From: Gerris lacustris
Taxonomy: Eukaryota; Arthropoda; Insecta; Hemiptera; Gerridae
Length of the DNA: 64,000 nucleotides
Assembly (NCBI GenBank): GCA_951217055.1
Contig: OX578283.1
Coordinates: 69,004,475 to 69,068,474 of the forward strand
Direction: 5' to 3'
In this document: piece after piece, positions 1 through 10,555 of the stretch
How positions within the stretch are numbered: the first letter of the stretch is position 1
Layout: each line of letters opens with the position of its first letter
Position numbers and translations under genes: made by a program
Notes under the pieces: generated by a model
What the model was told of the DNA's origin: nothing
The model's database searches: none
Seen by the model: only the letters and a program-made list of their open reading frames with translations

Positions 1-347
1 CAGATGCTAAAGCCCGCAGTGCATCATAGGAACGAGTTAGTAAAATGCAGCCTCCTGATTGGCTGTTTCGATTATGTCCATTTTTGAAGCAAAACGTGTG
101 TTGACTTGTCCGTATTTGAAACAAAACTACAAATATTATTGCATTTTTACCCCTTTTCTGGTCGTTTTTGATGCAAAAGGATAGCAGAATCTGATGCAGC
201 AGCCAAAAGTCTATAAGAAACAATCGATAACTGAAATTCGGAAAAAATGTCGAATGTCCGTCTTTGATACTAGGCTCCTCATATAGAGTGTGATGGAGGC
301 GAGTGTTTGTCTCGTGTCGTTTTTATGTTCTAATGTTTCTTGGGTTT
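1..347. other. no recognisable gene
   Basis: Unique-looking intergenic sequence. I see no open reading frame, RNA gene or terminal repeat in it. It is the target into which the downstream Jockey LINE inserted. Confidence 0.5.
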
Positions 348-357
348 AATGTTTCTT

Positions 358-900
358 TTAATGTTGGGCCTATGGAATAGAACTCTGGGGCTCCACCAAA
401 CCATCGAACATCCGTCGCTTACAATCTCTACAGTCAAAAATTCTCAGGAAACTTTCTCATCTACCATTCTACGTACCAAATATTGTAATTCATAAAGATC
501 TTAATGTTCCTTTTATTAGAAACCTGGCCATAGAACGATATAAAAACTTTCACACCAAATTAGCCTTGCACCCAAATCCAAATGTCCAATCCCTTTCCTC
601 ACTTACTATCCCAACCGCTCGTCGCCGGAGATTAAAAAGAGAATGGCCTAGGGACCTTCTAAACATTGTAACCTAACATTTAAGTCTATATGTAAATATA
701 TATGTAATAATAAATAACAAATATGCATGAATATAATAAAACATGTTACGGAGTGCCACCACTGAGTGACCACCCGAATCAAGTCAATACCATAATGTTA
801 ATATAAATTGTAATTCATTATCAAGACTTCTTGTTACATAATGTATGTAGTTGAAGTTATGACAATAAAGAAACTTAAAGAAAAAAAAAAAAAAAAAAAA
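358..900 (+). mobile_element. 5'-truncated Jockey-type LINE, 3' end with poly(A)
   Basis: Contains the last ~100 codons of a Jockey-group ORF2 (371-676), a 3' UTR of about 200 bp with AATAAA-like signals, and a terminal poly(A) run at 881-900. The 10-bp target duplication AATGTTTCTT occurs just before the element (348-357) and directly after the poly(A) (899-908). This is seen directly and is typical of a 5'-truncated LINE insertion. The long clean poly(A) and readable C-terminus suggest a fairly young copy. Confidence 0.85.
371..676 (+). pseudogene. Jockey ORF2 C-terminal fragment
   Basis: An open stretch of 101 codons ending in TAA, with no start codon of its own. The frame reads YGIELWGSTKPSNIRRLQ near its start and later NLAIERYKNFHTKLALHPNP. 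This is the pattern of the region after the reverse transcriptase thumb in Jockey-group LINEs, which lack RNase H. It is the tail of a truncated element, so no active enzyme is encoded. Confidence 0.8.
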
Positions 901-908
901 TGTTTCTT

Positions 909-1528
909 AAATATACCTTTATTGGACTAAATATGTGTTTCATTCTTTACGCAACAATGACAAGCTGAACCAGAAATAAAAATTCCACACCTCTATCCAG
1001 AGTAGTTCATAAGATATATGAACCTAAAGTTTTTGTTATTTCGTCACTCACTCACTCACTCATCATAATTATATTCTAAGGCACTTCTAACAATCCTAGA
1101 AACTTGAAATTTTGTATATAGGTAGAGTTTATTGAACAAATAAAGGAAAAATTAAAAAATCCGAAAAAATCAGGTTCTTTGTCCCTTTTAAGGCTAATAG
1201 AAAAACCGCCTATTCAAAATATTGTAAAAAAATTTAAAATTGTAAACAGCGCCACTAGAGCTACCTAGTGGAGAACGTTAAAACTTAAAAGTAATGTTGA
1301 GAACGTTCATTGAGGTTTATTTGACAGAATTGATTGACAGATATCTTAAAGTGCAAACATATTTACTCCAGTTAATATTATTTAGTTCAATTTGAACACC
1401 CACCGACATTTAACACCCCCAAACAAGAACAAAGAAAGAAAAAAGGCCTAAGAAAAATGGAACAAGAACAAAGAAATAAAACCGAAAAATTGTTTGGGGC
1501 AATGAAAAATTACTTACAAAAAGAAGTG
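909..1528. other. AT-rich spacer, no gene seen
   Basis: AT-rich sequence with a short (TCAC)n tract near 1045 and the phrase 'cctagaaacttgaaattttg', which resembles the interior of several repeat families further right. No open frame or terminal repeat can be supported. Confidence 0.4.
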
Positions 1529-2077
1529 AAATCCCAACAAAAACACTAGTGTAAAAAAATAAGCCAAGTCTAGCGTAAAAAGTTGTGAGGTGATAGGTTT
1601 AGCCAAGTCTCCCACTGTCCGAGTAAGTTCTACTAGGTCTAATTTATCCAGTGCAAGTACATGATGTTTGTCTGTCCCTCTCTCTATTCTCTTTCCCTAA
1701 TCACACACGTTTAAATTTAAAAACATTTTCTGACTTGGCAAATACACACCACAAAGAGGCTAAAATTAAATGCAGTGTCGTATACAAATTTGCATCCTTG
1801 TGCTGCGACGCTCAAATGAAAAAATAATATTTATTATTTGATTTAAGTTTGTGGTGCGTATTTGCCAAGTCAGAAAATGTTTTTAAATTTAAACATGTAG
1901 AGTGATTAGGGAAAGAGAATAGAGAGAGGGACAAACAAACAACATATACTTGCACTGGATAAATTAGACCTAGTAGAACTTACTCGGACAGTGGGAGACT
2001 TGGCTAAACCTATCATCTCACAACTTTTTACGCAAGACTTGGCTTATTTTTTTACACTAGTGTTTTTGTTGGGATTT
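1529..2077. mobile_element. foldback element with ~230-bp inverted arms
   Basis: The left arm (1529-1755) and right arm (1848-2077) are near-perfect reverse complements around a spacer of about 92 bp. The outer ends read AAATCCCAACAAAAACAC and its complement. The arms include matching blocks such as GCCAAGTCTCCCACTGTCC. No protein is encoded and no convincing target duplication is visible. It is a nonautonomous foldback/MITE-like element, and the high arm identity implies recent arrival or gene conversion between arms. If transcribed, it would form a long hairpin RNA. Confidence 0.85.
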
Positions 2078-2317
2078 TATTTGCAGATTAAAAACTAACT
2101 GTAGGAAAAATGTAATGTGAAACTCGAGCCTAAAGTGTCTTTGCTGCACTTGAGAAACCTTTCTGCCCTCGCCTGAGGCTTGTGAGTAAATATTTCTCTC
2201 CAGTGCAGCAAAGTGCCACTTAGCGCACTAGTTGCACAAATAACTATTATGGTCTGTCATAGTTTACCATTTTGGTAGTATTCATAAAACAGAAAGATTA
2301 AATTTTAATTTAAATCA

Positions 2318-2432
2318 AATTATAATTATTATTAACTACGGGAAACAGACAGAGAAAAATACAATCCCGGCGCTGGAGTGTATTTTTCTCTGTCTGTTTC
2401 CCGTAGTTAATAATAATTATAATTTGATTTAT
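2318..2432. repeat. palindrome of two SINE tails
   Basis: Two inverted copies of a segment containing ACGGGAAACAGACAGAG meet head to head at a short 'gcgctggagtg' centre. The segment is the body of the tRNA-derived SINE-like repeat at 25995-26650, so this looks like two truncated copies in inverted orientation. Confidence 0.7.
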
Positions 2433-2879
2433 ATTATAGTCTGGTTCACTGGCAAAAAAATACATTTTTCCGTGGTAGGCTGTGAAATAGTAACTTAAGA
2501 GCCTAAAAAACAAAGATAAAATCCATTTTTTCATTACGTGGACTTAAAAAATCTTTTCATTACTCCTAGCTGTAAAGAAAAAATCTTTTACGTCCTAGGA
2601 ACTAAAAGATTTTTATTTTCCAGCGGGTAGTTGTCAAAACTTCCGTTAGTACCGATGCAGTCTTTGTAGAAATGCTTCTAGTACGATTAAAATCCGCTAG
2701 ATGTCAATGCGTTTTATTTATCTTTTCTTATAGTGTAACCTCTTTTTAAGGTTTCTTTTTTTAAGTCTTAAGTATGTACTAATATTTGTTATTATTATAT
2801 ATTGATTAGTGATTAATATTTAATGTTTTTTCATTGTCTGCTATCTCGGAAAAAATAGCATATGCTACGCGACTGTGAA
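2433..2879. other. AT-rich spacer
   Basis: No gene seen. It contains short sequences shared with the neighbouring repeat family, but no clear boundaries. Confidence 0.35.
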
Positions 2880-3715
2880 GTGTTTTTTCTTTACCTTGGC
2901 AATATTTACTGTCTCGCTTCACTCGACAGTAAATGTAATTGCCGCGGGAAAGAAAAAACTCACTTCACAGCCTAGTAACATAATATACTATTATCTCCAG
3001 TAGGGGGGAAAAGTTATGATTTTGAATTAGTTTAGAGGGACTAAAACAGGTCTTTTCATCCCTGAACACAAAAAGTAGGGAGAAAAAAATAAAAGTAGGG
3101 CGAAAAAGTAAAGTAGGGCAAAAAAGTAAAGATTGCAACCTAATTATTTTATAAATAGTAGAAAATGAATGGCTAATGTAATGAAGTTGTTGAAATCAGG
3201 TTGGCAGCACTGCGCTTTTTTGACCATGTTTATCTTTATTTGTAACCTGCATCTAAATAACCTTCTATTTGAGTTTAATTCCAATTCTTATTTGTTTTTA
3301 ATATTGAATCTCTTATATCTGCTGTTAAAAGTTCTAATAATTATTGCTATTTATTAAAATAATAAATAAAAACTGTGCTATGGACTAAAATGTGTATTTT
3401 CTTCCTACTGGAGATAAAATATTGTATGTACCTCGTGAGTAAAGTGCCATTATTCCTCTCACGTTAATTAGCTCCCGAGGCACAGCCTGGGGAGCTAATT
3501 AGAGTTATTAAATTAAAGAGTCTTTAAATTAATTTTAAATGAATGAATGGCTAATGCAATGATTTAAAAAGTCTCTTTAAATTAAAGAGTCTAATTCCCT
3601 CGGCTTCGCCTCGGGATTTAGGGACCATGGTTCCTTCGGCTTCTCCTCAAGAACCAACTTTTTTCGCTCAGGGAATAATGGCTTACTTTACTCCCTAGGT
3701 GCATAAATAACTATT
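2880..3715 (+). mobile_element. GCGAAGC-hairpin repeat family, copy 1
   Basis: From about 2996 to 3712 this is a direct repeat of 32637-33313, sharing blocks such as TTTAGAGGGACTAAAACAGG and AGTAGGGCGAAAAAG. The right end, with CTCCCTAGGTGCATAAATAAC, recurs in inverted orientation at 31482. The part at 2880-2985 is an imperfect hairpin (GACTGTGAAGTG... with its complement). The right third carries copies of a CCTCGGCTTCGCCTCGGG motif. The 62-codon open frame at 3169-3357 is not conserved in the second copy and is probably chance. Superfamily unknown. Confidence 0.7.
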
Positions 3716-3739
3716 TAATATTTAAAAAAAATATATTAA

Positions 3740-4750
3740 GAGGTTCCTCTTTCAGCTGCCCAACGAATTTCCAAACCATTCAGGTAATTTGAATTTGGCG
3801 GTTTTACGGCGGTACCTAGGTGGGGGAAGGAATGAGCCTAAATTGTCTCGGAGCCAAGAACGCGGAGCCTAAAGTTGTCTCGGACCCCTAACGTAGAATT
3901 TTACTCGGGTATTTAAAATAATCTAATTATTAATTGGAGCGGGAAATGCCATATGTCTCTTAAATGGATATTCCAGGAACGGTTGGCGACGAAGTATGGA
4001 AGATTAGGGACATAAATAAAATTTTGTGAAAATACCAGGACGAAAAAGTTTTGCCCTCGTTCTGACGTCACAGAAAAGGCGAGGGTCGCCACGGAGGGGA
4101 GCCGCCACTTCAGTCGGTCACCTGCTTCCAACTTGGATAGAGGCCCGAACTCAGTTGTTGTGATTACGAGTTTCTTAGAATCTGGGACAAGCTTCCTAAT
4201 ACCCGGATTCCCTCAGTGGAGGTAATATACAGTTTGAATATTTAAAGCATCAATTTTGAACGTCTTTCATCGAGACGGAGAAAGTATAACCGAGGATTCT
4301 ACGCAGAGAGATCATCCTACTCAAGTGGAGAGCCACCACGCTGATCATCGACGATATTTCATTGAGCTGCCATTACTTCGAGGGGACATCCAACCCAGCT
4401 TTAAGAAGAGCCTGATAAGTCTTAATCTTAGTTTATGTCATATGTATTAGTTAAACTATTCGTCAATTCTGGTCTATATGATTTACCTAGAACTATTATT
4501 AAAGGAAAATAATTTTATTCTAAGTAAACCGATATAGTAAAATTTTAAATAAGTCTTTTATTGAATTAGTAAATTCCCCTTCACATAGTATTAAGCATTC
4601 CAAATATTATTTAAATAAAATATATATTTCTCGCATCAGAACAAGTAGCAGGCCTAAGTCCAATGGCGGACGAAAGTCTAAATTTGGCAACCCCGACCCT
4701 GGATCTTATTGCTCAATCTTCAAGACTTAGTCTTACGACCGGGAAAGGTA
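3740..4750 (+). other. possible LTR-retroelement fragment
   Basis: GC-richer than its surroundings. It holds a CpG-rich stretch (4020-4200), an AATAAA-rich zone (4600-4620) and then TTTGGCAACCCCGACCC (from 4693), which resembles the primer-binding-site region after the 5' LTR of some insect LTR elements. An ATG at 4662 opens a ~30-codon frame (MADESLNLATPTLD...). I see no second LTR, protease or reverse transcriptase. It could equally be an unrelated repeat. Confidence 0.25.
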
Positions 4751-5104
4751 TTTGTGAGGTAAATTTTTATTATTAATTTTAACCCCCAGTAGTTGGTGGA
4801 CCTCGCAATATATATATATATTTTTTTTTTTTTGAGAATATCAGACCCATAGCATAGTTCAAAGTAGGCATTATAGCATTTTACAAATAACGTGCGGTAG
4901 GTGGAACGCACACTATGCAAGATAGCCAGTTGAACTACTACTAATACTGAGCTAACACGTAATAACAGCACCATCAATAAGTACTACTTTAACAATACTG
5001 TGTTGCCTGCAGCCACTGCTGTATGCTGACTAGCACACATGTGACCTGTTTAGTATTACCTGTAGCAAAATAAAATTCACCAAAAGATACACAAGAATAC
5101 ATAC
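4751..5104. other. intron or flank downstream of the minisatellite exon
   Basis: Begins at the consensus donor CAG|GTATGT of the exon at 5105 (minus strand). It contains a TA-rich and poly(T) tract near 4809-4834. No further exon is recognised down to position 1. Confidence 0.4.
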
Positions 5105-5797
5105 CTGCCAAGTTCAAAAGTTCACATGACGGTTCCTGAATTAGGACCGATGATAAAACAGAAGTAGAAGGAATGGAGGTAGAAGGGATGGAGATAGAAG
5201 GAGGACGTAAAGAAGAGGAGGGGATGGAAGAAGAAGGGATAGAAGTAGATGGGACAGCAGTCGAAGGAAGACCAGTTGATGAATCAGCAGTTGAAGGAAC
5301 ACCAGTAGATGGATCAGCAGTCGAAGGAACACCAGTAGATGGATCAGCAGTCGAAGGAACACCAGTAGATGGATCAGCAGTCGAAGGAACGCCAGTAGAT
5401 GGATCAGCAGTCGAAGGAACACTAGTAGATGGATCAGCAGTCGAAGGAACACCAGTAGATGGATCAGCAGTCGAAGGAACACCAGTAGATGGATCAGCAG
5501 TCGAAGGAACACCAGTAGATGGATCAGCAGTCGAAGCAACACCAGTAGATGGATCAGTAGTCGAAGGAACACTAGTAGATGGATCAGCAGTTAAAGGAAC
5601 AGCAGTAGATGGATCAGCAGTCGAAGGAAGACCAGTTGATGGATCAGCAGTCGAAGGAACAGCAGTAGATGGAGAAGAAGTCGAAGAAACACCAGTAAAT
5701 GGATCAGCAGTGGAAGGAGTATTCTCACTATGCATTGACTGATTATAATATTCAATCTCCAGAGGTTCAATCTTAACTTTTAAAGGAACACTGCTCA
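5105..5797 (-). CDS. exon with Ser/Thr/Pro decapeptide repeats, unknown protein
   Basis: A 693-bp internal exon. It has acceptor TTTCTTTCTAG at its high end and donor CAG|GTATGT at its low end, and enters and leaves in phase 1. It starts with a short conserved-looking block (LKVKIEPLEIEYYNQ) and continues as about fourteen repeats of PSTADPSTGV. It then has Ser/Ile/Thr/Leu-rich variants and ends SCELLNLAG. The repeat region is low-complexity, probably disordered and possibly O-glycosylated. The KIEPLE block resembles KVEPLD in the 90-bp exons at 6559, 12963 and 17044, and the phases join exactly (G + TG = Val), so I infer the same gene. I do not recognise the family. Short acidic motifs of the V/IKxEPL kind are common in insect nuclear and zinc-finger proteins. 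Confidence 0.65.
5279..5722. repeat. 30-bp coding minisatellite, ~14 copies
   Basis: Tandem 30-mers of the form GGATCAGCAGTCGAAGGAAC + ACCAGTAGAT (plus strand), in strict 30-bp register from about 5279. The centre copies are almost identical and the outer copies diverge, as expected for unequal exchange or slippage. The period is a multiple of three, so copy-number change keeps the reading frame. The repeat lacks stop codons in several frames, which produces spurious long frames on both strands. Confidence 0.95.
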
Positions 5798-5822
5798 CTA
5801 GAAAGAAATAAAAATAAATCAT

Positions 5823-6105
5823 ACAAAATTAATTGTTGTCAGTCGAACCATTAAAATATACTCCAATATAAATATACAATAGGCAGATATGTATAAAAAA
5901 AACTGTTACAGAATTAAATATTTCTTATTATGATATATTTAAATTATGAATATATATTCATTGGGATTATGAATATATTTAAATTAGTAAGAAAATTATT
6001 TATTCTTGATACTACAACCCTTGATGGTGCAGAGGTTGGTTAGAGGTAATTTTGAATATTTTACATTTAAAACTTCTATTTTAACACGTGAGATGTTTAG
6101 AGATA
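5823..6105. other. AT-rich intron sequence
   Basis: AT-rich sequence between the minisatellite exon and tandem unit 1. No feature is seen. Confidence 0.4.
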
Positions 6106-6993
6106 TTTTTCCCCTTTCCATTGTTAAAGGAGTTACTACATACTACATGTATATATATATTTTCACAAGGTAATCTACAGTGTAATTACTAGATGAACTT
6201 CAGAGATGGAAGAGAGCTAGTGATGGAGGCCAGAATTCTTCATGTGTGGTCAAAGAAGTAGTAATCTACAGCGTGAGGTTATAAGTATAAATCAAAATAT
6301 TTCTGTATAAATTAATTCAAGCTAGTCGTCCTGATTGTACTATAAAACAAACTGCATGAAGGTTCAACTTTTTATGTTGTACAATTTAATGACTAATTAT
6401 TACTGTTAGAAACCAGTTTTTATTAACATTTATGCAATGTTAATAATAATTATTTTTCTGTTTGCACAAATATTAATAAAGCATAAATCATTTTTATGAA
6501 GGTAACTTTCATATTAATAAGATAAAATAAAAAAATACTGAATGTACTATTTGATTACCAGAAGGAGCATCGAGTAACTCTTTAATCTCCAGATGCATTA
6601 ATTCTTCCGCATCTAAAGGTTCGACCTTAATTGCCTTCTTATTTACCTCTGTGAACAAAAGAAACGACATTTTAAACAAAATTAAGCTTCTTATTTAAAA
6701 AAATAAAATAAACTGCATGCATTGAAAGCAACGCCATTGTTGCAGCAAATGAGCGATATATAGTAAGTATGGCAATATCATTGCAAGACATTTTTGTAAA
6801 GATTTAAAAGTGCTCAGCTTAAAAGAGCTGCTGTTATAGAAAGATAATTGTTTTGCATACAGTGCTAGAAATTCTAACACTGAAATTCTAAGCTAATGAG
6901 TGCCTTTGACGTCTCAATGGTAGGACTGACTAGACAAACAGTGTCACTGAATAACCTCAGAATATCTGCCAAGTGGATTTATTTTTTCTCTTA
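6106..6993. repeat. tandem unit 1 (exon-bearing segment)
   Basis: First of three paralogous segments. It runs from CCCCTTTCCATTG (6111) to TTTTTTCTCTTA, where LINE copy A begins. It matches 10291-10555 plus 12802-13397, and 16505-17433, over nearly its whole length. It contains one copy of the 90-bp exon (6559-6648). Its TA tract is short (about 12 bp near 6150). Confidence 0.9.
6559..6648 (-). CDS. 90-bp phase 1-1 exon, copy 1
   Basis: On the minus strand the acceptor is CTTTTGTTCACAG and the donor TCTG|GTAATC. The 90 nt encode 29 full codons plus split ends, containing AIKVEPLDAEELMHLEIKEL. Because the length is a multiple of three and both ends are phase 1, inclusion, skipping or tandem inclusion all keep frame. 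It joins in frame to the exon at 5105-5797. It is the only copy with Met in the EELMHL position. Function unknown; a short acidic or SUMO-consensus-like KVEPLD motif is present. Confidence 0.65.
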
Positions 6994-9900
6994 TCTCCCC
7001 CCCCCCCCCTGGGGGACTTCTTTTTTTTATAAAAAAAAAGTCCGAAGCAATAAGACCTCATGTGTGGATCCAAGGAGCAAACCCGGTTTTATAATCCATT
7101 CTATATTACTCTATCCTCTTAGCAAGCTGACAGACCCACAGAAAGTGAGCACCTTGTTTTGGGGAAGTAACTTAAGTTCTTCAATTGGCAGGATGGTTAA
7201 GCCAAAGATTCTCCACCTCAGGTGTGTTACTGCAGGACAGCTGCTAATAAGATGAGAGTATCCAGTAAGAAATCCTGTCAAAAGATGACAGGATTGTTTT
7301 TTGAGCGAGAGCAGCGATCTGGTAAGATGCTGAAATGGTTCCCGGATTATCATTTTAGATTGTCGCAACCTGAAGCAGTGTTCCATATTCTTTTCATATC
7401 TAGCCTCATAAATGTCCTTATGGAATTTTTCACTCCACAACGTGGCACGCCAACAACTGGTTCTAGTGTAATTGGAACCCGTTTTAGCTAACTGGTCAGC
7501 AATCTCATTTCCCTCAATGCCACAATGTCCAGGAACCCATATCAGTTGTACCTTGTAGTTAAGTTGTCCAAGAGTGTTAAGATAGCTTGTGATAGGTTTT
7601 ATAAATAATAAGCGCACAATATAAGTTTTTATATAAATGTTATTTTAATACACATGAACGGACGAATGCACAAACAGGTATATAAGTATGAAGCCAAGAG
7701 AAGAAGGGCGGTTAAGATGCGACAGTGGCGCTACACACAGATTATGGTTGAAGGAAACAATTACTCTTATCTTAACAGCTTTTGCACTCAGCAACCAGCT
7801 TAAATGTATACCTTGGTGAAACCAGAGCTTTAATCGCTGCCTGGCTGTCGAGTAGATTCTGATTTGTCTGTAAAGATTTTATTATTCAGGATAATTTGAG
7901 AACAGGCCAAAATTGCATATATCTCTGCCTGAAATACAGTGGCATATTTGCCTAAGCTCACACTAAGCTCATATTGGGGTTCTGCACAGAAAACCCCAGC
8001 CCCTGATAATTTATTGATTCGGGACCCGTTGGTGAACCACATGTCTGTTCCTGGTGGCATTTGAGGATCATCTCCAGGTTCCCAGTCTTGTCTTGAAGGA
8101 AGTAGATACTCCGAGCTAATGTCAAAATCCCACTGTGGTATCATAGAGTCCTGTAACATAACTACTTCAGGGCAGATTTCTGTGATAGAATTCCATATTA
8201 TACTGTGCCCTATACTGTCATATCCCATCCATAAACCAGCACAGTGCAGGCGATGTGAAGCTAGCATAGCTTCGTACTTCAGGTATATTTCTAAAGGTGG
8301 TAAGCATAGCATAGCCTCAAGTGCCAGGGTTGGTGTAGTTTTCATTGCTCCTAGTATACCAACACCAGCCGTTCTTTGAAGCTGCTGAAGTGATTTCTTT
8401 GCAGTTCCTATCGATATCCTTGGCCACCAGACAACACATGCATAGGAAAGAATTGGTCTTACCATGGCAGTAAAGATCCAGTGCAGTACTTAAGGTTGTA
8501 ATCCCCAGGTGGGACCAATGGCCTTCTGGCATACCCAAAAGGCCGCCATTGCCTTATTCAGCTTCGCTTTAAGATGAAGTTTCCAGGTCAGTTTTTTATC
8601 CAAAATTACACCTAGATATTTTACTGAGTCTGCGAGGTTAAGCTTCCTACCACTTAGCATAAGTTCTGTACTTCCCTCCACTTTTCTGTTCCTCGTAAAT
8701 AGTGTCCCCACTGTTTTTTCGGGATTAACTCCGAGGCCGTAATTATAACACCATCTTTCAACTGTGCCAAGAGCTCTTTGTGCCAGCTCAAATACTGTGG
8801 TAGTGAACTTGCCCTGATCCAGAACTGCTATGACATCTGCATAAGCTTGAATGTAAATCCCATCTTTCAGAATAAGCTTTATGAGACTATCCACCACAAG
8901 GCACCAAAGTAACGGTGAAAGAACTCCTCCTTGTGGACAGCCTCTCCTTATAGCAACTTTTATACTGTGTCCATTTCTCTAAACTTTAGCTAGTCTAAGA
9001 GATACCATTGATCTGATCCATGCCACTATAACTGGGTGAACACCATGTTCAGAAGCAGCTTGGCTGATAGATTCAACAGAAACACAATTAAAAGCCCCTT
9101 CGATGTCCATGAAGAGCTTTAGCATCAGCTGTTGCTTGTTGAGGGCTCTTTCGATTTTGCAGACCAAATGGCGAAGAGCTGCCTCACAAGATTTTCCTGC
9201 TTGATATGCATACTGCTGCTTGCTTAATGGTATGGTCATGTTGTCCCTAATCCACCTATCCACCAGCCTTTCCAAGGTCTTTAAAAAGAACGAAGTAAGA
9301 CTGATGTGTCTGTAAGATTTAGGAAGAGTAAAATCAGGTTTGCCCTGTTTTGGTATAAAACAATGCGCACCTCCCTCCAGGAGCTCGGGATAGTTCCTTG
9401 AGAAAGGAAGGTTCGATAGATCTTAACTAAATCGTCGATTATCAGATCCAGGCCTTGTTGGAGCATTATTGGCATAATCCCATCACAACCAGGAGATTTA
9501 AATGCGGCAAAGCTTTTCACTGAAAATTCTACCCTATTGTTTGTAATGATACTGTCTGCTAAGGGGTTGAGCTCCTTCCACAGGTAGATCCGTGGGAGAA
9601 TCAGATATTTCAATGTCCTCACTTATATCGGAGCCTGGCATATGGGTATATATTTACCAGATATCTAAGGGCATCCTCCTCTGAAGAAGTAAATGTGCCT
9701 CCAGTAAGCAGTAAGGGACCACTACACATATCTGTCGGAGCTTTGGAGAGAATGGGATGAAATCATGCCGCCGGAGCTATTCCCCAATATCTGCACAGTA
9801 GGCTCGCCAAGCATCCCTCTTAGCTTTTTTTATTTGTGCCTTGTATTTTCTACGGACGGACTTAAATTCCTCCCACAACTCTGGCAAATTATTTCTTTTT

Positions 9901-10290
9901 GCTTTGTTTAGGATTCTGTTCACCTGTCTTCTAAGAGATTCTACTTTATGAGTCCACCAAGGTGTTGAGAATCTTTGGGAACGGACTTTTAATGGACAAC
10001 TAGTTTCATACGCTGTACTTATGGCTGTTGTAAGTGCTTGTACGTAGTCCTCAGTTTCTTTAAGTCCGTTGGGACAGTGTCCTAATTTGTCGAGTTCTTC
10101 TTTGAGCACCTTTCGATAGATGACCCAATCGGTGGTTCTAATGTTCCTGAATCGAATCTCTTGTGGAGGAGGAACTTTTATCATATATAGGATGTGCCTA
10201 TGGTCTGATAGAGATTCATCCTGAATATCATGCCAATCCTTAACACATGTTAGTAAATCTTCTGTGCAGAAAGATTGGTCCCTTTTTTTT
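6994..10290 (-). mobile_element. RNase H-bearing I-group LINE, copy A (defective)
   Basis: 5'-truncated LINE on the minus strand, reading from about 10290 down to 6994. In order it holds the end of an apurinic-type endonuclease ([12 protein letters not shown] near 10200), reverse transcriptase, RNase H and a C-terminal tail. It has several frameshifts. The RT box reads YADV instead of YADD (Val codon at 8832-8834), RNase H has TNGS instead of TDGS (8028-8030), and an in-frame TAA follows GPTWGLQP. A 189-bp insertion splits RNase H at 7588. The 3' end lacks poly(A): it ends in a hairpin and a G run (C run on plus). Copy B at 13398 is nearly identical. Confidence 0.9.
7588..7780 (-). mobile_element. 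189-bp LTR-like insertion in LINE copy A
   Basis: Present in copy A and absent at the same site of copy B (GATAGCTTTTGCAC), which serves as the empty site. The insert is 7588-7776, with a 4-bp duplication AGCT at 7584-7587 and 7777-7780. On the minus strand the ends read TGTTAAG... and ...ATCACA if one shared T is counted, which suits a solo LTR with 4-bp duplication. TATA-like and AATAACA-like sequences lie inside. No coding content. The solo-LTR assignment is inference. Confidence 0.6.
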
Positions 10291-10555
10291 CCCTTTCCAT
10301 TGTTAAAGGAGTTACTACATGTATATATATATATTTTCACAAGGTAATCTACAGTGGAATTACTAGATGAACTTCAGAGATGGAAGAGAGCTAGTGATGG
10401 AGGCCAGAATTCTTCATGTGTGGTCAAGTAATCTACAGCGTGAGGTTATAAGTATAAATCAAAATATTTCTGTATAAATTAATTCAAGCTAATCGTCCTG
10501 ATTGTACTATAAAACAAACTGCATGAAGGTTCAACTTTTTATGTTGTACAATTTA

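Noticed and set aside
5141..5572. 143-codon minus-strand frame of Leu/Ile/His repeats
   Set aside because: Frame-shifted reading of the same minisatellite.
5173..5742. 189-codon plus-strand frame of VDGSAVEGTP-type repeats
   Set aside because: It is the complement of the 30-bp minisatellite. The minus-strand reading has consensus splice sites and a nonrepeat start, and the repeat is stop-free in several frames.
6695..6880. 61-codon minus-strand frame conserved in all three tandem units (also 13099-13284, 17180-17365)
   Set aside because: Its conservation follows from recent duplication. No known domain, and it lies in the intron upstream of the 90-bp exon. Substitution patterns could be tested, but there is no positive evidence.
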